Shown: one piece after another, positions 8,977-22,052 of the stretch
Layout: each line of letters begins with the position of its first letter
How positions within the stretch are numbered: the stretch's first letter is position 1
Origin: Corallococcus sp. EGB
Lineage (GTDB): Bacteria; Myxococcota; Myxococcia; Myxococcales; Myxococcaceae
Length of the DNA: 64,000 bases
Assembly: GCF_019968905.1 (NCBI RefSeq)
Contig: NZ_CP079946.1
Coordinates: 8,033,356-8,097,355 of the forward strand
Reading direction: 5' to 3'
Translations under genes and position numbers: made by a program
Notes under the pieces: generated by a model
The model's database searches: none
Seen by the model: only the letters and a program-made list of their open reading frames with translations
What the model was told of the DNA's origin: nothing

Positions 8977-10407
8977 TCAGTAGCGGTAGGTGTCCTGCTT
9001 GTAGGGGCCGCTCTTCTCCACGCCGATGTACTTCGCCTGCTCGGGGGTGAGCTCCGTGAGCTGGGCGTTGAGCTTCTTGAGCTGGAGCCGGGCGACCTTC
9101 TCATCCAGGTGCTTGGGCAGCACGTACACCTTGCCCACCTGGTACTTCTCGCTGTGCGAGTAGAGCTCGATCTGCGCGATGGTCTGGTTCGCGAAGGAGC
9201 TGGACATCACGTAGCTGGGGTGGCCGGTGCCGCAGCCCAGGTTCACCAGGCGGCCCTTGGCCAGCAGGATGATGCGCTTGTTGTCCGGGAAGATGATGTG
9301 GTCGACCTGGGGCTTGATCTCCTCCCACTTGTACTGCTCCAGGGAGGCGACCTCGATTTCATTGTCGAAGTGGCCGATGTTGCAGACGATGGCCTGGTCC
9401 TTCATCTTGACCATGTGCTCATGGGTGATGACGGACTTGTTGCCCGTGGCGGTGACGAAGATGTCCGCCTTGTCGCAGGCGTAGTCCATGGTCACGACGC
9501 GGTAGCCCTCCATCGCGGCCTGGAGCGCGCAGATGGGGTCGATCTCCGTCACCCACACCTGGGCGGACAGCGCGCGCAGGGCCTGCGCGGAGCCCTTGCC
9601 CACGTCGCCGTAGCCCGCGACGACGGCGATCTTCCCGGCCACCATCACGTCCGTGGCGCGCTTGATGCCGTCCACCAGGGACTCACGGCAGCCGTAGAGG
9701 TTGTCGAACTTGCTCTTCGTCACGCTGTCGTTGACGTTGATGGCGCGGAACAGGAGCGTGCCCTTCTGGGACATCTCCTGCAGGCGGTGCACGCCCGTCG
9801 TGGTCTCCTCCGTGACGCCCAGAATCTTCGCGCTCTTGCGCGTGTACCAGGTGGCGTCCTCGGCGAGCTTGGCCTTGATGGAGGCGTACAGCTCGCGCTC
9901 CTCCTCGCTCTGGGGGTTGGAGATGACGGACGGGTCCTTCTCCGCGCGCTTGCCCAGGTGCATGAGCAGCGTGGCGTCACCGCCGTCGTCGAGGATCATG
10001 TTCGGCCCCTCGTGGTCGCTGCCGGCGGGGCCGAACTCGAAGATGCGGTGGGTGAAGTCCCAGTACTCCTTGAGGGACTCGCCCTTGTGGGCGAACACCG
10101 GCGTGCCGGCCTCCACCAGGGCGGCGGCGGCGTGGTCCTGCGTGGAGAAGATGTTGCAGGACGCCCAGCGCACCTGCGCGCCCAGGGCCTGGAGCGTCTC
10201 CACCAGCACGGCCGTCTGGATGGTCATGTGCAGCGAGCCCGTGACGCGAGCGCCCTTGAGCGGCTGCTGCTTCGCGTACTCCTCGCGGATCGCCATGAGC
10301 GCGGGCATCTCGCTCTCGGCGATGCGGATCTCCTTGCGGCCCCAGCTGGCGAGCTTGAGGTCGGCGATGGAGTAGTCCTGATTCTTCTGCTGGGTCACCG
10401 CGGTCAT
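8977..10407 (-). CDS. ahcY: Adenosylhomocysteinase
   Basis: 476 aa, full length for the family. It hydrolyses S-adenosylhomocysteine to adenosine and homocysteine with bound NAD+, in the activated methyl cycle. Visible motifs are [11 protein letters not shown] with the substrate Lys/Asp residues, the Rossmann motif [23 protein letters not shown], and the C-terminal [12 protein letters not shown] tail that reaches across subunits. The start MTAVTQQK (10407) has GGAG about 8 nt upstream. A SAH riboswitch lies in its leader, so expression should rise when SAH accumulates. Confidence 0.97.
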   Translation of the reverse strand: MTAVTQQKNQDYSIADLKLASWGRKEIRIAESEMPALMAIREEYAKQQPLKGARVTGSLHMTIQTAVLVETLQALGAQVRWASCNIFSTQDHAAAALVEAGTPVFAHKGESLKEYWDFTHRIFEFGPAGSDHEGPNMILDDGGDATLLMHLGKRAEKDPSVISNPQSEEERELYASIKAKLAEDATWYTRKSAKILGVTEETTTGVHRLQEMSQKGTLLFRAINVNDSVTKSKFDNLYGCRESLVDGIKRATDVMVAGKIAVVAGYGDVGKGSAQALRALSAQVWVTEIDPICALQAAMEGYRVVTMDYACDKADIFVTATGNKSVITHEHMVKMKDQAIVCNIGHFDNEIEVASLEQYKWEEIKPQVDHIIFPDNKRIILLAKGRLVNLGCGTGHPSYVMSSSFANQTIAQIELYSHSEKYQVGKVYVLPKHLDEKVARLQLKKLNAQLTELTPEQAKYIGVEKSGPYKQDTYRY

Positions 10408-10497
10408 GGTGTGTCTCCGGATCCAGGTGGCGCGCTGTGCTGGCAAGGGAGAGGGCGAGCCCTGGAAAGGCCGCCTCACCCTCGCAAGAAACGCGGA

Positions 10498-10566
10498 CAG
10501 GTGAGCGCCGTTGGGTCAATCGGCTTCGAGCCTGGGGCCGGGAAGGCCTCGCAACGCTCCTCGAAG
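10498..10566 (-). promoter_or_regulatory. SAH riboswitch in the ahcY leader
   Basis: Read on the minus strand, the leader has CTTCGAGGAGCGTTGCGAGG, then GGCTCGAAG closing a P1 stem (CTTCGAG/CTCGAAG), and the conserved AACGGCGCTCACC segment. These are the hallmark pieces of the S-adenosylhomocysteine riboswitch, including the GAGCGTT/AACGGCGCTC pseudoknot. It lies about 90 nt before the ahcY start, the usual place. Known members turn expression on when SAH binds. No clean intrinsic terminator is obvious downstream, so control may act on translation initiation or by another fold. Confidence 0.92.
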
Positions 10567-10575
10567 TCGCGGGGG

Positions 10576-10605
10576 AAACTACGGGAAGGCGCCCCGAATT
10601 TCAAA
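10576..10605 (-). promoter_or_regulatory. Candidate ahcY promoter
   Basis: On the minus strand TTTGAA (10605-10600) and TAGTTT (10581-10576) are separated by 18 nt, a weak sigma-70-like pair. A start 6-8 nt downstream would fall at about 10569, just before the first base of the riboswitch P1 stem. That agreement is the main support. Confidence 0.45.
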
Positions 10606-10985
10606 GGGTGTTTGGCGCTCCGGGGCCTGCCGGAAGTCGCACCTGGAGGTGTCCTGGCGGACAGCCGGAGGGCGTGTCCCGAGGGGTGGGAGGCCCTGCC
10701 CTTCGAGGCAATGGTCACGCGGGTGGACTTTCAGGAAATTTCCGCATTGCTTCTTTCCCGGGAGCCATGATGTCCGCCTTGCATCGGTTGCGGTGGGCGC
10801 TGACCGCGCTCGCCGTCCCTGCCTCCCCGGCCCGCTGAACGGGAGTGGCCCTGGGGAAGACACCACGGCAATCACAAACATCCAATCGCAGCGAAACCCT
10901 GTCGGACGCGGCGAATAGAGCTGGGCGTGCGCGTAGACAAGACAGTCCGCCTCACGCGCGGGGCGGCAATTCCAATGGAGGTAGC
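10606..10985. other. Gene-less interval between the ahcY promoter and a lipoprotein gene
   Basis: About 380 nt with no convincing coding region on either strand. Its frames are short and lack family features or ribosome-binding sites. It must hold the promoter of the lipoprotein gene at 10986; I cannot place it with confidence. Confidence 0.5.
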
Positions 10986-11300
10986 ATGATGAAGAAGCAT
11001 GCAACGTTCATGGCGCTGGGGTTGACGGCGCTGCTGATGGGCTGTGGCGAGGCATTGCGAGAGGAGGCGCCCCCGGCCGCGGTCCCGGAGCTCCAGGCCG
11101 CTCCGTCGCAGGACCTGCCGTCCGCGGAGCAGCTCGCGGCCACCCGGACCCAGGCCCCGGTGACGGCGGTCCCGGTGAAGTACGTCGTGGATCCCTCAAG
11201 CGCGCCCCAGCTCCGCATTTCCGCTGGCACGGAGTCCGCGCAGCGGGCGCCGTCCACTGAACGCGACTCCTCGGCCAATCCCCGGCGTGCCCTCAAGTAG
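10986..11300 (+). CDS. Small lipoprotein of unknown function
   Basis: 104 aa. The N-terminus MMKKHATFMALGLTALLMGC ends in an LMGC lipobox, predicting lipidation at Cys20. The mature part is short, rich in Pro, Ala, Glu and Gln, and probably disordered. GGAGG lies 5 nt before the start. A stop is followed after 28 nt by the next small exported-protein gene, so the pair may be co-transcribed. No recognised family. Confidence 0.7.
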   Translation: MMKKHATFMALGLTALLMGCGEALREEAPPAAVPELQAAPSQDLPSAEQLAATRTQAPVTAVPVKYVVDPSSAPQLRISAGTESAQRAPSTERDSSANPRRALK

Positions 11301-11328
11301 TCCCACCCGCACCTTCAAGGAGGTTCTC

Positions 11329-11745
11329 GTGTCGATTCGAAAGCTCGCAGCAATGACGGCGCTGGCGTTGGGGCTGGGCACGGCGGGTCCGGCCCATGCG
11401 TGGATGCAGTACTGCAATGCCACCAGCGTGACCATCTGGACCACGTATGAGTGGTACGCGCCCTCCTGCAAGGCGGAGGATGGCAGCGAGTGGCGGAAGA
11501 AGGGCTGGTGGTCCCTCAACCCGGGCGAGTGCAAGATTGTCTATGGCGCAAGCCTGCCGGGCCGCTACTCCTATTACTACGCGGAGGGCGGCGGGAAGGT
11601 CTGGGCCGGCCAGTACTCCACGTGCACCCCGTCCACCGCGTTCGACTGGTGTGACAACACCTGCAGCACCAACTCGCGCCAGCTGGGCTACCGCGAGCTC
11701 GATACCGGCAGCGCGTCCAACTACACGCTGACCTTCAATCCCTGA
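11329..11745 (+). CDS. Secreted DUF1036 family protein
   Basis: 138 aa. A GTG start at 11329 is supported by AAGGAGG 5 nt upstream. A signal peptide (hydrophobic core MTALALGLGTAGPAHA) precedes a small domain starting YCNATSVTIWTTYEW, then GWWSLNPGECKIVY and YYYAEGGGKVWAG, the pattern of DUF1036 proteins. It carries several cysteines (CKAED, CTPSTAFDWCDNTC) suggesting disulfides. The function of the family is unknown; the protein is probably periplasmic or extracellular. Confidence 0.8.
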   Translation: MSIRKLAAMTALALGLGTAGPAHAWMQYCNATSVTIWTTYEWYAPSCKAEDGSEWRKKGWWSLNPGECKIVYGASLPGRYSYYYAEGGGKVWAGQYSTCTPSTAFDWCDNTCSTNSRQLGYRELDTGSASNYTLTFNP

Positions 11746-11798
11746 CTCCACCGAGGGATGGGCCATGCGCTGACCTGGGCGCTGGCGGCGGACAGGGA

Positions 11799-11827
11799 GC
11801 ACCGCGGGGGCCCGGCCCTCGCGGTGC
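11799..11827. terminator. Possible hairpin terminator after the DUF1036 gene
   Basis: GCACCGCG (11799-11806) pairs perfectly with CGCGGTGC (11820-11827) around a GC-rich loop, 54 nt after the DUF1036 stop. There is no T tract, so termination is uncertain. Confidence 0.3.
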
Positions 11828-11923
11828 CGGGTGAGCTGGGAACGGTGGATGGGGCGCGACGGCTGCTCGCCCCACGCTGACGGGCAGCCCTGCCCGTGGC
11901 CACCTTCCCAGCGGAGCCACGCC

Positions 11924-14732
<2,809 letters not shown>

Positions 14733-14740
<8 letters not shown>

Positions 14741-16199
14741 GGTGTCCGGCCCAGGCCCCCCGCTCCACGCGCGCGTCCAGCCGCTGAAGCAGGGCCACGA
14801 GGTCGCTGAGGTGGCGGGCGGCGGTGAAGCGGGTGCGCACATGCTCGTGCGCCTGGGTCCCCAGGCGGGCCGCGAGGACCGGATCATCCAGGAGCCTCCG
14901 CACCGCGACGGCGAGCGCCGGCAGATCGCCGGGGTCCCGCACGAGCAGGCCGTCCACCTCGTGACGGACCTGGTCCAGGAGTCCTCCCACCGCGCTCGCC
15001 ACCACGGGGCGCGCCTTCCACATGGCCTCCGTGACGGTGAGGCCGAAGCCCTCCCGCAGGCTCTTCTGCACCACCACCGCCGCGTGACGCTGGAGCGCGT
15101 TGACGATGGCGGCGTTCTCCTCCGGGTCCACCATGGGCAGACACGCCAGGTGGACGCGCTGGCGCAGGAAGTGCGGCTGCTCGCGCCACGCGGCGATGAC
15201 GGCCTCGAGCGTCGCCGCCGCCTCCGGATCATCCGCGACGGACGTCACCGAGGGCCCGGCCAGGACCAGCTCCGCGCGCAGGCCGGGCGACTCGCGCAGG
15301 AGCAGCGCGAAGCCTCGCAGCACCCCCACCGGGTCCTTCAAGGGGTCCCACCGGGAGACCTGCACCACGAGCGGCATGTCGGGGGCCGGCGCCGAACCCA
15401 GCCGCACGATGTCCGCCCCGCGCGACACGCGGGCCGGGACCCCGTCTGTCCGGGTGAAGATGGGCTCGGACGCGTCCGGCGCGAGCCCCACGAGCCCGGT
15501 GTGGCCCAGGATGGCGCGCGTGACCTCCGGCGCCATGGGCTGGTTCTTCACCGCGAAGATGTCGATGGAGGGCGCGATGACGACGGACCGGTCCGCGAGC
15601 AGGGGCGGCACGTAGGCGGCCCGCGAGAAGACCGCGAGCCGCGCGGCGGCCAGGTCCGGCGCGAGGAACCCCCACGCCCGCGCCACCTCCGCGTCGAGCG
15701 TGTCACTCCCGATGTGGCAGCGCCAGACCACGCGCGCGCCCGCGGCGGTGAGCGTCGGGGCCAGCCCCGCGGTCTGCGGGTCGTGCAGCAGCACCACGTC
15801 CCCCGGCCGCACCAGGACGAGCAGCTCCTCCGCGTTGTCGCGGAGCACCTCCTCGTAGCAGGCGCGCTCGGCGGCCCCCAGGGGTGAGCCGTCCCCCCGC
15901 GAGCCATGCAGCGCGTGGTGCAGCCGCTTGGTGATGCGGAAGAAGGCGGGCGTGCCCCGCACCACCATCCAGCGCGTGTCCACACCCGCCCCGCGCGCGT
16001 AGGCGAGCATCCGGGGCAGCAGCTCCGCCACGCCGCCGCCCCGGGCCGTGGAGCTCACGTTCCAGCACGTGCGGCCCGCCATGAGGTCCCGGGCCTGCAC
16101 CGCGTTCGCCTGGAGCGCCTCCCACTCCACGCCCGTGAGCTGCGGCCGGAAGGCCGCCAGCGCGCTGGCCTGCACATGGACTTCGAAGGGCTTGAGCAT
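14733..16199 (-). CDS. GT4 glycosyltransferase, trehalose-synthase (TreT)-like
   Basis: 488 aa. A two-Rossmann-domain GT-B enzyme: NVSSTARGGGVAELLPRML near the N-terminus (TreT-type loop), VVWRCHIGSD, VVQVSRWDPLKDPVGVLRGF at the start of the donor domain, and REGFGLTVTEAMWKARPVVAS with the E-x7-E donor-binding motif. TreT enzymes join an NDP-glucose and glucose to make trehalose. In this stress-gene neighbourhood an osmolyte role fits, though related enzymes use other acceptors. It is encoded just after the three-domain universal-stress gene on the same strand (10-nt gap), probably in one operon. Confidence 0.82.
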
Positions 16200-16209
16200 G
16201 GGGACACCG

Positions 16210-17568
16210 TCACGGCAGCGCGGGATGCTTGACCACCAGCACGGGCCGGCGGCTGCGGGCCACCACCTCCTGGGCCACGGACCCGAGCACCGCGCGGCGC
16301 ACGCCCGTCCTCCCGTGGGAGCTCACGCAGAAGATGTCCACCCCGTACCGCTCCGCCGCCTGGCAGAGCGCCTGCGCGGCGTGGACCCCGGTCAAGAGCT
16401 CCATCCGGACGGTGATGTCCCGGCCGGCCACGTCCCGGGGAACCAGCGCCTCCAACTGGCGCCGCAGCTCGGCCTCGGCCAGGTCATCGTCCCCGCCCAG
16501 GGCCACCGCGGGCCAGAAGTCCGCGTAGACGATGGGGACGGGCGACTCGATGACGTGCGCCAGGATGAGCTCCCCGCCGCGCGGCAGGAGCGACAGGGCA
16601 TGGGGGATGGCCAGGTTCGCCAGCCGGGAGAAGTCCGTCGAGACGAGGACGCGCCGGATGGACGGGATGCTCACGGGCACCTCGGCCTCCGGGGTCGCGG
16701 CGACCGGGACACAGGCGACCGCCGTCACCTGCGCGAGCTGGAGGGCGGAGAGCGACACCGAGCCGTGCCGCACGCGCCGCAACCCCCGGCGCTGGTGGCT
16801 GCCCAGGAGGAGGAGGTCCGCCCGCGCCGCCTCCGCGAGCGTGGAGAGCGGCTCCACCACGCTCCCGTAGGACTCCGCCAACCGCAGCTCCGCGTGAGGC
16901 TCTCCGACGCGGGACAGGCGCTCGCGAAGGTCGCGCTCGAGGAGCGCCTCGATGCCCTCGGCCCCCGGGTTCGCGCGGTACAGCCCGAGCCGTCCGGACT
17001 CCGTGCCCGGGTTGTAGACGTGGGCGACCGTCAGCTCGACCGGCCCCACCCGGCGCAGCTCCGGAAGCCAGCGCAGCGCGACCTCCGCGCTGTGGGAGAA
17101 GTCATCGCCCACGGTGACCCGCAGCGGGCGCCCTCCCTGGCACCACTCCAGGAACGGCCCGGACAGGCGGACCATCAGGAAGGGGGTGCGCGACAGCTGC
17201 GCGATGCGTTCCGGGACGCCGCCCAGCCGCCAGCGCGTCTCCGAGCGCCAGCCCAGGGCCGCCGTGATGATCATCCGCGCCTGGATCTTCGCGGCATGCT
17301 CGACGAGGGCCTCGTCCGGCATGCCCAGCAGCACCTGGGGCTCCACGCTCAGGCCCTCGCGGCGCAGTCCGTCGGCCTCGGCGGCGAGCCGCTGCTCCAG
17401 CTCGGTGATGGCGCTGCCGCGACCGGCCGGCCAATCCCGCCGGAGCATGCCGGGCTCCGCGGCGTGCACGAGCACGAGCGGCGTGCGCGTCCGCTCCGCG
17501 ATGGCGGCCGCGACGCGGACGGCCTCCCGGGAATGGTCGGAGAAGTCCGTGCCGACGACGATGGCCAT
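16210..17568 (-). CDS. Three-domain universal stress protein
   Basis: 452 aa made of three tandem UspA domains (roughly 1-138, 150-300, 307-452). The starts are recognisable as VVGTDFS, VTVGDDFS and VLVSTDFS. The last domain ends in SSHGRTGVRRAVLGSVAQEVV, the G-x2-G-x9-G(S/T) ATP-binding signature. The first two domains are degenerate at that site, so only the third is likely to bind ATP. Most universal stress proteins have one or two domains; three is uncommon. A second three-domain protein is encoded at 26971. Cytoplasmic; likely starvation or low-oxygen response. Confidence 0.88.
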   Translation of the reverse strand: MAIVVGTDFSDHSREAVRVAAAIAERTRTPLVLVHAAEPGMLRRDWPAGRGSAITELEQRLAAEADGLRREGLSVEPQVLLGMPDEALVEHAAKIQARMIITAALGWRSETRWRLGGVPERIAQLSRTPFLMVRLSGPFLEWCQGGRPLRVTVGDDFSHSAEVALRWLPELRRVGPVELTVAHVYNPGTESGRLGLYRANPGAEGIEALLERDLRERLSRVGEPHAELRLAESYGSVVEPLSTLAEAARADLLLLGSHQRRGLRRVRHGSVSLSALQLAQVTAVACVPVAATPEAEVPVSIPSIRRVLVSTDFSRLANLAIPHALSLLPRGGELILAHVIESPVPIVYADFWPAVALGGDDDLAEAELRRQLEALVPRDVAGRDITVRMELLTGVHAAQALCQAAERYGVDIFCVSSHGRTGVRRAVLGSVAQEVVARSRRPVLVVKHPALP

Positions 17569-17685
17569 GGGGTCCCCCCGGGGGCCCTGTCATGCCCCGC
17601 TGCCGCGAGGACGCGCCCCTCGCGTGGAACGTGGGGGCCGGGCCTGGAGGGCGCAAGAGCTCCGGGCCCCGCGGCGCGCGGCCCC

Positions 17686-19560
17686 TCACCCGGGTCCGGG
17701 AGCCGGCGGAGCGGGCGCCTCCGGGAAGAGCAGCTCCAGGTGATACACGCCGTCCTCGCGGCGGCTGCGCACGGGCAGGCCGCTTTCGTGGAAGACGTCC
17801 AGCATGGAGGTGTTCGTCATCAGCACGTCCGCCTGGAAGCCGGGGATGCCCCGGGCCATGGCGGCCTCGCGGATGCGCCGCATCAGCACCGTGCCCACGC
17901 CCCGCCCCTGCCAGTCGTCGCGGACCACGAAGGACACGTCCCCCAGGCCCGTGGCCGGATCCACGAGGTAGTGCACCACGCCCACCACCTCCTCCGTTCC
18001 GGGCGGACACGCGACGAGCGCCATGTCGTGCTCGAAGTCCAGGTCCACCATCCGCTGGATCTCCGCGTGCGGATGCTCCTTCTTGAAGCCCATGAAGCGC
18101 CGGTAGCCGCTCTCGCGCGACAGGGCGTACAGGAGGTCCTGCAGGGCGCGCTCGTCGGTGACGCGGGCCGGGCGGATGACCAGCGCGTCGTGTGCCAGCG
18201 TGTGCTCCAGCCGCTCCTCCGCCCAGGGGTAGCGCGCGCGGGGCACCACCTGGTCCGGCATCACCCAGCGGCGCCCCTTGGCCCGGGCCATCAGCTCCGC
18301 CCGGAAGTCCGGGTGGGCGACGTTGATGAGCGCGAGCGCGCGCTCGCGGATGCTCTTGCCCCAGAGCTCCGCGACGCCGTACTCCGTGACGACGGAGTGG
18401 ACGTCTCCCCGGCTGGTCACCACGCCGGTGCCGGGCTCCAGCGCCAGCTGGATGCGGCTCACCGCGCCCCCCCGCGCCGTGGAGGGCAGCGCGATGATGG
18501 CCCGGCCTCCAGGGCTGCGGCTGGCGCCCCGGATGAAGTCCACCTGTCCGCCGATGCCGGAGTAGAAGCACCCGCCCAGCGTGTCGGACGCCACCTGGCC
18601 GGTGAGGTCCACCGCCAGGGCGGAATTGATGGCGACCATCCGGGCGTTGCGCGCCACCACCGCCGGGTCGTTGGTGTCGTCGCTCGGCCGCATCTCGATG
18701 GCCGGGTGGTCATGCGCCCAGGCGTAGAGCCGCTGGCTGCCCATGATGAACGACGTGACGAGCTTGCCCGCGAGCACCGTCTTCCGCTTCCCGGTGATGA
18801 CGCCCGCCTCCACCAGCCGCATGACGCCGTCGGAGAGCATCTCCGTATGGATGCCCAGGTCGTGGTGGTTCTCCAGCGCCGCCAGGATCGCGTCCGGGAT
18901 CCTCCCGATGCCCGACTGCAGGGTGGCGCCATCCGGGATGAGCCGGGCGACGTGCTCACCGATGCTCCTGGACACCGCGTCCGGCGGCTCGGGGTGGACC
19001 TCCAGCAACGGGAGCGTCACCGGCACCAGGTGGTGGATGCGGCGCACGTCCAGGAACGAGTCCCCGTGCGTGCGCGGCATGTGCGGGTTGACCTCCGCGA
19101 TGATGAGCGAGGCCGCGTCCACCGCGGCGCGCACGATGTCCACGGAGACGCCCAGGCTGACGTAGCCGTGGGCATCCGGCGGGCTGACCTGGATGAGCGC
19201 CACGTCGATGCGGATCCGCCGGCTGCGGATGAGCTCCGGGATTTCGGAGAGGAACACCGGCATGAAGTCCGCGCGCCCCTCCTGCACGGCCTGGCGCACG
19301 TTGGGCCCGATGAAGAAGGCGACGTGGCGGAAGCGCCCGGCCTGCGAGGGCTCCACGTAGGGCGCGGGCCCCAGCGTCAGCAGGTGCACCACCTCGTTGT
19401 CCGCCAGGTAGGGGCCGCGCTCGTCCACCAGGGCCCGCACCAGCGTCACCGGCTCGGCCGCGCCCGAACCGATGAGGATGCGCCTTCCCGGCGGGACGGC
19501 GCGCAGGGCCTCCCCGGCCGTCCTCACCCGGTCCGCGTGGCGTTCAATCCAGCTGTCCAT
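17686..19560 (-). CDS. Acetyl-CoA hydrolase/CoA-transferase fused to a GNAT acetyltransferase
   Basis: 624 aa. Residues 1 to about 460 form a family-I CoA-transferase of the acetyl-CoA hydrolase/4-hydroxybutyrate type (RILIGSGAAEP near the start, SGIGRIPDAILAAL, FYSGIGGQVDFIRGA, TEYGVAELWGKS). Residues about 470-610 form a GNAT domain (FVVRDDWQGRGVGTVLMRRI, the acetyl-CoA loop). The fusion joins acyl-CoA/acetate exchange with protein or small-molecule acetylation, both depending on acetyl-CoA. MDSWIERH at 19560 matches the usual N-terminus; an in-frame GTG at 19584 is possible. It is divergent from PEP synthase, giving a shared 133-nt control region. Confidence 0.87.
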   Translation of the reverse strand: MDSWIERHADRVRTAGEALRAVPPGRRILIGSGAAEPVTLVRALVDERGPYLADNEVVHLLTLGPAPYVEPSQAGRFRHVAFFIGPNVRQAVQEGRADFMPVFLSEIPELIRSRRIRIDVALIQVSPPDAHGYVSLGVSVDIVRAAVDAASLIIAEVNPHMPRTHGDSFLDVRRIHHLVPVTLPLLEVHPEPPDAVSRSIGEHVARLIPDGATLQSGIGRIPDAILAALENHHDLGIHTEMLSDGVMRLVEAGVITGKRKTVLAGKLVTSFIMGSQRLYAWAHDHPAIEMRPSDDTNDPAVVARNARMVAINSALAVDLTGQVASDTLGGCFYSGIGGQVDFIRGASRSPGGRAIIALPSTARGGAVSRIQLALEPGTGVVTSRGDVHSVVTEYGVAELWGKSIRERALALINVAHPDFRAELMARAKGRRWVMPDQVVPRARYPWAEERLEHTLAHDALVIRPARVTDERALQDLLYALSRESGYRRFMGFKKEHPHAEIQRMVDLDFEHDMALVACPPGTEEVVGVVHYLVDPATGLGDVSFVVRDDWQGRGVGTVLMRRIREAAMARGIPGFQADVLMTNTSMLDVFHESGLPVRSRREDGVYHLELLFPEAPAPPAPGPG

Positions 19561-19693
19561 CCCGTCCGGATAAGCACGCAGCACGCCCTACGCGCGCCGC
19601 GACGGACCGGCTCGCGGGGTGCCTGCCTCCCTGACGGTGTACGCCAGGAAGGCCCCGGCCCCAGCTTGGAAGGAGCGCGAGGAGCCCGAGCCC

Positions 19694-22045
19694 ATGGACC
19701 CGTCCCTTCCCCCAGAGCCCTCTTCCCAGGAACTGGAAGCCCCCCCCGCCTCTCCCGCGACCATCCTCTGGTTCGACGCCCTGTCCCGGGAGGACGGGGC
19801 CCAGGCCGGAGGCAAGGGCGCCAACCTGGGAGAGCTGACCCGCGCCGGGCTGCCGGTGCCCCCCGGCTTCGTCATCACCGCCGCCGCCTTCCATCAGGCG
19901 ATGGAGCCCGTGCAGGCCCGGTTGCATGGGCTGTGGGAGCGCGTGGATCCGGATGACCCGCGAACGCTCACCGGCCTCACGGAGTCCCTGCGAGACCTGG
20001 TGCTTCACGCGCCCCTGAAGGACTGGCTGCGCGCCTCCATCATCGCCGCGTACCACCGGCTCTGGGAGTGCTCCGCGGTGGCGGTGCGCTCGTCCGCCAC
20101 CGCGGAGGACACCACCACCACGTCCTTCGCGGGCATGCACGAGTCGTTCACCAACGTGGTGGGCGACGACGCGCTCATCGACCGCGTGCGTGCGTGCTGG
20201 GCCTCGGCCTTCAGCCCGCGCGTGGTGGCCTACCGCAAGGCACATGGGCTCACGGAGGTGCCGGAGATCGCCGTGGTGGTGCAGGCCATGGTGGACTCGA
20301 CGCGCTCGGGCGTCCTGTTCACCGTGGACCCCACCACCGGAGACCGCGGGCACCTCATCATCGAGGCAGCCTTCGGCCTGGGCGAGGTCGTCGTGGGCGG
20401 ACAGGTGGAGCCCGACACCTACGTCGTGGACCGCGAGGGGCCCCGGCTGCTGGAGGCGCGCGTGGGCATGAAGACCTTCCAGCTCGTGCGCGACGGCGTG
20501 GGCCGCGAGAAGCGCGAGGACCTTCCGCCGGAGCGGGCCCGCGCGCGGGTGCTCACGGACGTGGAGGTGCTGGAGCTCACGCGGCTGGGGCTGCGCGTGG
20601 AGCGGCACTACGGTGCGCCCCAGGACATCGAGTGGGCGGAGCAGGACGGCCGGTTCTACCTGGTCCAGTCGCGGCCGGTGACGACCGGGCGCTCCGAGCC
20701 GCCGGAGTCCCAGGGGGAGCCCCATCCGGAGCCGGAGCAGGCGCGGGTGAGCGGGCTGGGCGCGTCCCCTGGCGTGGCCTCCGGCCGTGTGCGGCTGCTG
20801 CGCGACGCCCGGGAGGGCGCCAGGCTGGAGGCGGGTGAAATCCTCGTCGCGCCCATGACCTCCCCGGACTGGGTCCCCACGATGCGGCGCGCGGCCGCGG
20901 TCGTCACCGACAGCGGCGGCATGACGTGCCACGCGGCCATCGTCAGCCGCGAGCTGCGCAAGCCCTGCGTGGTGGGCACGCGCACCGCCACGAAGGTCCT
21001 GCGCGACGGAGAGGAGGTCACCGTGGACGGCGCCGCCGGCACCGTGCGCCAGGGCCTCATCCGGGAGGCGCCGTCCCAGGCGGCAGGGGAGCCGCACACC
21101 CCCCAGGCGGCTCCCCAACCCGGGCAGGTCGCCGCGACGGAGGCGCTGGGCACGCGGCTCTACGTGAACCTGGCCCTGCCGGGGCAGGCCGGGGAGGCGG
21201 CGGCGCTCCCGGTGGACGGCGTGGGCCTGCTGCGGGCGGAGTTCATGCTCACCGAGGCCCTGGGCGGCGTACACCCGCGCAAGCTCATCGCGCAGGGGCG
21301 GAGCCGCGAGTTCGCCGAGCGGATGTCCCAGGCGCTCCTGTCCATCACCCGCGCCTTCCGGGGCCGCCCGGTGGTGTACCGCGCCACGGACTTCCGCACG
21401 AACGAGTTCCGGGGGCTGGAGGGCGGCGACGCGTTCGAGCCCGCCGAGTCCAACCCGATGATTGGCTTCCGGGGCTGCTACCGCTACCTGCGCGAGCCCG
21501 AGGTGTTCCGGCTGGAGATGGAGGTGCTCGCCCGCGTGCGGGACGAGACGCCCAACCTGCACCTGATGATTCCCTTCGTGAGGACGAAATGGGAGCTGGA
21601 GGCGTGCCTGGAGGCCGTGGAGAGAAGCCCGCTGGGGCACCACCGGGGCATGGAGCGCTGGGTGATGGCGGAGGTGCCCTCCGTCGTCTACCGCGTCCCG
21701 GAGTACGCGCGGATGGGCATCACCGGGGTGTCCATCGGATCCAATGACCTCACGCAGCTCATGCTGGGCGTGGACCGGGACTCGGAGTCGTGCGCGGAGC
21801 TGTTCGACGAGGAGGACGCGGCGGTGCTGGACGCCATCGTCCGCATCATCCGGGCCAGCCGCGAGGCGGGCATCACGTGCTCCCTCTGCGGCCAGGCCCC
21901 GTCGAACCGGCCTGGCTTCGCGGAGCACCTGGTCCGCGCGGGCATCACCTCCATCTCCGTGGACCCCGCGGCCGTCGGCGCGACCCGGGCGGTGGTGGCG
22001 GCGGCGGAGCGGCGGCTGTTGCTGGAGTCCGCCCTGCGCCGGTAG
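19694..22045 (+). CDS. Phosphoenolpyruvate synthase-type dikinase
   Basis: 783 aa. The N-terminal ATP-grasp PEP/pyruvate-binding domain starts [21 protein letters not shown] and contains [22 protein letters not shown]. The swivelling domain has [17 protein letters not shown] with the phospho-histidine H413, and the C-terminal TIM-barrel PEP-binding domain includes GINSNDLTQ-like [15 protein letters not shown]. It converts pyruvate, ATP and water to PEP, AMP and phosphate. ATG at 19694 has AG-rich sequence upstream. It faces the CoA-transferase/GNAT gene and converges on the sensor kinase. The setting suggests carbon salvage under energy stress. Confidence 0.9.
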   Translation: MDPSLPPEPSSQELEAPPASPATILWFDALSREDGAQAGGKGANLGELTRAGLPVPPGFVITAAAFHQAMEPVQARLHGLWERVDPDDPRTLTGLTESLRDLVLHAPLKDWLRASIIAAYHRLWECSAVAVRSSATAEDTTTTSFAGMHESFTNVVGDDALIDRVRACWASAFSPRVVAYRKAHGLTEVPEIAVVVQAMVDSTRSGVLFTVDPTTGDRGHLIIEAAFGLGEVVVGGQVEPDTYVVDREGPRLLEARVGMKTFQLVRDGVGREKREDLPPERARARVLTDVEVLELTRLGLRVERHYGAPQDIEWAEQDGRFYLVQSRPVTTGRSEPPESQGEPHPEPEQARVSGLGASPGVASGRVRLLRDAREGARLEAGEILVAPMTSPDWVPTMRRAAAVVTDSGGMTCHAAIVSRELRKPCVVGTRTATKVLRDGEEVTVDGAAGTVRQGLIREAPSQAAGEPHTPQAAPQPGQVAATEALGTRLYVNLALPGQAGEAAALPVDGVGLLRAEFMLTEALGGVHPRKLIAQGRSREFAERMSQALLSITRAFRGRPVVYRATDFRTNEFRGLEGGDAFEPAESNPMIGFRGCYRYLREPEVFRLEMEVLARVRDETPNLHLMIPFVRTKWELEACLEAVERSPLGHHRGMERWVMAEVPSVVYRVPEYARMGITGVSIGSNDLTQLMLGVDRDSESCAELFDEEDAAVLDAIVRIIRASREAGITCSLCGQAPSNRPGFAEHLVRAGITSISVDPAAVGATRAVVAAAERRLLLESALRR

Positions 22046-22052
22046 GCCGCGC

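Noticed and set aside
16048..19956. Plus-strand open frame of about 1300 codons across three minus-strand genes
   Set aside because: Antisense to universal-stress and CoA-transferase genes with clear motifs. Its own composition is repeat-like and shows no family feature.
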